Below, one piece after another: positions 6,818 through 8,822 of a DNA stretch of 8,822 nucleotides; the first letter of the stretch is position 1; every line of letters begins with the position of its first letter. The translations under genes were made by a program, and so were the position numbers. The notes beneath the pieces were generated by a model, which saw only the letters and a program-made list of their open reading frames with translations, was not told where the DNA came from and did no database searches. Source of the DNA: Marinospirillum sp. (lineage in GTDB: Bacteria; Pseudomonadota; Gammaproteobacteria; Pseudomonadales; Halomonadaceae); contig SKIX01000068.1 in NCBI GenBank assembly GCA_007116195.1, forward strand, positions 1-8,822. Reading direction: 5' to 3'.

Positions 6818-7437
6818 AGTCTTTAGGCCCCTTGTTGGAGCGTTTATTGGCCGGGGAGTTTATCTGCGCGATAACCGATGAAGATGCGTACCGTCGCCTG
6901 CAAGACGAAGCCACGCGTGAAGCTATCAATGATTACTTAAAGCCATTGAATCGACGCTTGGCCAGTAACCCTGAAGCCAGTGTCTGGTTTTTGGCATGGC
7001 GTGAGTTAACACCTCCAGCACGTGATCAGCTTTCAGCTCAGCTAGCGCTCACCTTAACTAGTTTGCAACCACTATTGGAGTGGATTCAGCTGGTGCAGGA
7101 AGCCTTAGGCAAAGATGCCGTGGTTTCAGCCGGTGATTTATTAAAGCCCGCTGAGTTCATTTTGAAGTGTGAAGACAATAGCAGCTTGAAAGACAGGTTA
7201 CAGCGCTTAGCAAGTGATCGCTTTTTTAACTCGCAAAGTGATGCCCTGGATAACCAGGTGAAGCTGATTTTTCGCCGACTTAAAGAGCAGGGTTATTTAA
7301 TGCAGCCGCATAATGACCGCCAGTATTACTATGTCACCAGCAAGGTTGATTATTTACTGGATTTAGTTCGCTTTATTCGAGATGAAGAGCAGCTACCGAT
7401 TGTCGAAGAAGCCAGTCATCAGGAGGAGCTCCTGTAA
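6811..7437 (+). CDS. MukE/MksE/JetB-like winged-helix (KITE) subunit
   Basis: A 208-residue soluble protein in the position and size range of MukE/MksE/JetB, the dimeric winged-helix subunit that binds the kleisin and regulates the SMC ATPase and DNA entry. The N-terminal half (1-100) is helical, starting LGPLLERLLAGEFICAI, reminiscent of KITE proteins of the DUF4194/MksE type. The C-terminal part (about 105-190) reads as a winged helix, with a helix VKLIFRRLKEQGYL (150-163) followed by a beta wing (QYYYVTSK, 171-178) and LLDLVRFIRDEEQ. A perfect AGGAGG (6798-6803) lies 7 bases before ATG 6811, and the ATG overlaps the SMC stop by 7 bases. The stop shares a base with the kleisin start (TAATG). 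Assignment rests on size, fold-like pattern and context; primary sequence similarity to MukE itself is weak by eye. Confidence 0.75.
   Translation: MLESLGPLLERLLAGEFICAITDEDAYRRLQDEATREAINDYLKPLNRRLASNPEASVWFLAWRELTPPARDQLSAQLALTLTSLQPLLEWIQLVQEALGKDAVVSAGDLLKPAEFILKCEDNSSLKDRLQRLASDRFFNSQSDALDNQVKLIFRRLKEQGYLMQPHNDRQYYYVTSKVDYLLDLVRFIRDEEQLPIVEEASHQEELL
7421..7433 (+). promoter_or_regulatory. Strong, palindromic ribosome binding site for the kleisin gene
   Basis: AGGAGGAG (7421-7428) lies 8-10 bases before ATG 7437. It overlaps a perfect 10-base palindrome AGGAGCTCCT (7424-7433), so the Shine-Dalgarno could pair with the CCT just downstream, or between two messages. It lies within the end of the KITE gene, so ribosomes finishing that gene would open it: a layout fitting translational coupling and subunit stoichiometry control. 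The pairing is too tight for a stable simple hairpin. Confidence 0.55.
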
Positions 7438-8696
7438 TGGCTGAGGATGTCTTTACCAGCAACCTAATAAAAACAGGCCAGGAGCGTTTGGCTTTGTTAG
7501 GTAAGCATGCTGCAGCTCTAATGCAAGGTTATGTGGGTGAAGAGGTGGACCCGGCTGCCTTCTCTGAAACGGCACTAAAAAAGCTTTTGGCTGCCCGTAT
7601 TCTTTGGCGACCCGATGACTCCTCGGGCCTTAAATTGAGTCACCGGGTCAGAGACCTCTTGGCCGAAATGCTGGCTGATGAGCGACGGCGCCAGGTTAAT
7701 GCTGATGTTGGTGAAACTCTGGAAGTGCTCCGCAATCTGGTGCAAAGTTTCCATGAAGCCCAAGGGCGCAGTGATTTTCTATTAGCTGAGCAGTTGCAGC
7801 TGAGGTTGACTCAGGAGGTAGATGACCTCAATAGCCGCTTTGCTGGCGCGATTGATAGTTTGTGGCGGCGCTTAAACACGGACTTTGGTTTTGTGAGTAG
7901 CCTAAGCGATAAAATTCGTGAAAATGAGCGAGCACAAAAACAGATTACCCGGCTTTTGGATGGCCTGGAAATAATTGATTTTCAGGAACTAATAAGCTTA
8001 GTTGGTCATCAAGGTAGTTTACGAAAATTACTTATTAGTCAGTTGCAAAGTCAACTGGCGAGCCACTACGCCAACCTGCGTGAAGTACAAGCAAGGCTGG
8101 TTGAGCTCTTGGCACGCTTTCGGCAACAGCAGGCTCGCAGTTTACTCGTGCAAGGTATGCTGGGCTTTCTGCGAGAACACCCTGGTTTTCAGCCAGGTAA
8201 CTATGCTCGACGCAGCCAGGTGCCCGAAGTGGTCAACCTGGCCGCCCCCATTATTCCTGCCGCTGCCGCGGCTTTAGATCAGTCGGCCATTAGTGATCAA
8301 CTGGCGCTGCTTCTACGTCAGCTACCGCGTCCTCAGCATGACGAGCCTCAAGTCACCACTGCAGCCAGCATCAGCTGGCCTGAAGATGAACGCGTTGCAG
8401 CCCGTCAGCAAGAGCTAAAACAAGCTGTAGAAGACTTTTATTTACAGGTTGTTGACCGAGGGCAAGCGTTAAGTGCTTTAAGCTATTGGCAGCTCAACAA
8501 CTTGCCCTGGGATGCAGAAATCTGGTTGTATCAGGTTTTAGCAGAATACCAAAGCCTACCGGCAAGGCAGCAGTCTTATCTTAAACTTAGAAAAGATGAA
8601 ACGCCGGCCAGTTCTTGGAACCAGGTTTTGCTGATTCGTGATCTAGAGGTGATGTTAGCCAGCGGAGAGCAAATTCATGATGAGCTTTACACTTAG
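7437..8696 (+). CDS. MukF/MksF/JetA-like kleisin subunit
   Basis: A 419-residue soluble protein in the kleisin position. Kleisins bridge the two SMC heads and carry the KITE dimer, closing the DNA-holding ring. The N-terminal region (about 8-85) looks like a winged-helix domain (ALKKLLAARILW, then KLSHRVRDLLAEML). A long helical middle (85-245) fits the neck-binding helical bundle of MukF-like proteins. Residues 250-315 are a Pro/Ala-rich, probably flexible linker of the kind that wraps KITE subunits. The C-terminal domain (about 322-408) again looks winged-helix-like (ALSALSYWQLNNLPW, QSYLKLRKDE), suiting capping of the other SMC head. It begins one base inside the preceding stop and overlaps the next gene by 20 bases. 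I recall such proteins sometimes being annotated as small 'phosphoenolpyruvate carboxylase'; no such catalytic motif is visible. The role is inferred from domain layout and context. Confidence 0.72.
   Translation: MAEDVFTSNLIKTGQERLALLGKHAAALMQGYVGEEVDPAAFSETALKKLLAARILWRPDDSSGLKLSHRVRDLLAEMLADERRRQVNADVGETLEVLRNLVQSFHEAQGRSDFLLAEQLQLRLTQEVDDLNSRFAGAIDSLWRRLNTDFGFVSSLSDKIRENERAQKQITRLLDGLEIIDFQELISLVGHQGSLRKLLISQLQSQLASHYANLREVQARLVELLARFRQQQARSLLVQGMLGFLREHPGFQPGNYARRSQVPEVVNLAAPIIPAAAAALDQSAISDQLALLLRQLPRPQHDEPQVTTAASISWPEDERVAARQQELKQAVEDFYLQVVDRGQALSALSYWQLNNLPWDAEIWLYQVLAEYQSLPARQQSYLKLRKDETPASSWNQVLLIRDLEVMLASGEQIHDELYT
8664..8669 (+). promoter_or_regulatory. Ribosome binding site for the fourth operon gene
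   Basis: GGAGAG (8664-8669) lies inside the end of the kleisin gene, 7 bases before ATG 8677 and 10 before ATG 8680. It supports a real fourth coding gene although the window shows only its beginning. Confidence 0.6.
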
Positions 8697-8822
8697 CCCT
8701 AGGGTAAGAAGAAGCCTGAAGGAGATTCAGCAGAAATTACGTCCAGGGCAGCCCCAGGTAAGGTGTTCGCTAAAATCAGCTGCTATGCAACAGTTTTTAC
8801 GCTGGTGCCAAGAACATGAAGT
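8677..8822 (+). CDS. Start of a fourth operon gene, 3'-truncated; candidate accessory (possibly JetD/MksG-like) subunit
   Basis: An open frame starting with a double ATG (8677 and 8680) runs 48 codons to the window end without a stop and overlaps the kleisin gene by 20 bases, with its own Shine-Dalgarno. The visible protein begins MMSFTLSPRVRRSLKEIQ and is basic and probably helical; I do not recognise the family from this portion. In Wadjet (JetD) and MksBEFG (MksG) operons the gene accompanying the three condensin subunits encodes a toprim/topoisomerase-VI-like nuclease, so position suggests that role, but nothing catalytic is visible here. The coding call is good, the function unknown. Confidence 0.7.
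   Translation, partial: MMSFTLSPRVRRSLKEIQQKLRPGQPQVRCSLKSAAMQQFLRWCQEHE

Noticed and set aside
3146..8822. Recent foreign acquisition of the SMC operon
   Set aside because: By eye the base composition and codon choice resemble the flanking genes, and no integrase, transposase, tRNA or flanking repeats are visible; composition was not computed.

Overview
The window looks like a gammaproteobacterial chromosome of moderate GC, plausibly from the Oceanospirillales/Pseudomonadales side. The evidence is close PrmC, Lrp and MoeB relatives, a prmC...moeB order that echoes the common hemA-prfA-prmC-moeB(-murI) cluster, and strong AGGAGG ribosome binding sites. No species can be named from the sequence alone.

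Left part (1-2124, + strand): the 3' portion of prmC (release-factor glutamine methyltransferase), a 160-base gap, an Lrp global-type regulator, and moeB (adenylating enzyme for the MoaD sulfur carrier). Lrp and moeB are coupled by an ATGA overlap, so a regulator has come to sit between two genes that are usually adjacent. moeB ends head-to-head with uppP on the minus strand; their stop codons overlap by 4 bases, leaving no room for a dedicated terminator. uppP encodes undecaprenyl-diphosphatase (lipid carrier recycling for the cell wall), but one normally conserved active-site glutamate reads as methionine.

Right part (2985-8822): a 161-base divergent intergenic region, then a tightly packed + strand operon. 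It encodes a 1223-residue MukB/MksB/JetC-type SMC ATPase, a 208-residue MukE/MksE/JetB-like winged-helix (KITE) protein, a 419-residue MukF/MksF/JetA-like kleisin, and the first 48 codons of a fourth gene cut by the window edge. All junctions are overlaps (7, 1 and 20 bases). The likely product is a bacterial condensin-like, loop-extruding complex. By analogy with MksBEFG/Wadjet (JetABCD) it could act in plasmid restriction, and if the fourth gene is a nuclease that would support a defence role; otherwise it could be an accessory chromosome-organising condensin. The order SMC - KITE - kleisin - fourth gene is unlike the usual kleisin - KITE - SMC - nuclease order, and the ATPase motifs are divergent. 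This operon is the most interesting content of the window.

No rRNA, tRNA, CRISPR array, insertion sequence or convincing intrinsic terminator was seen.
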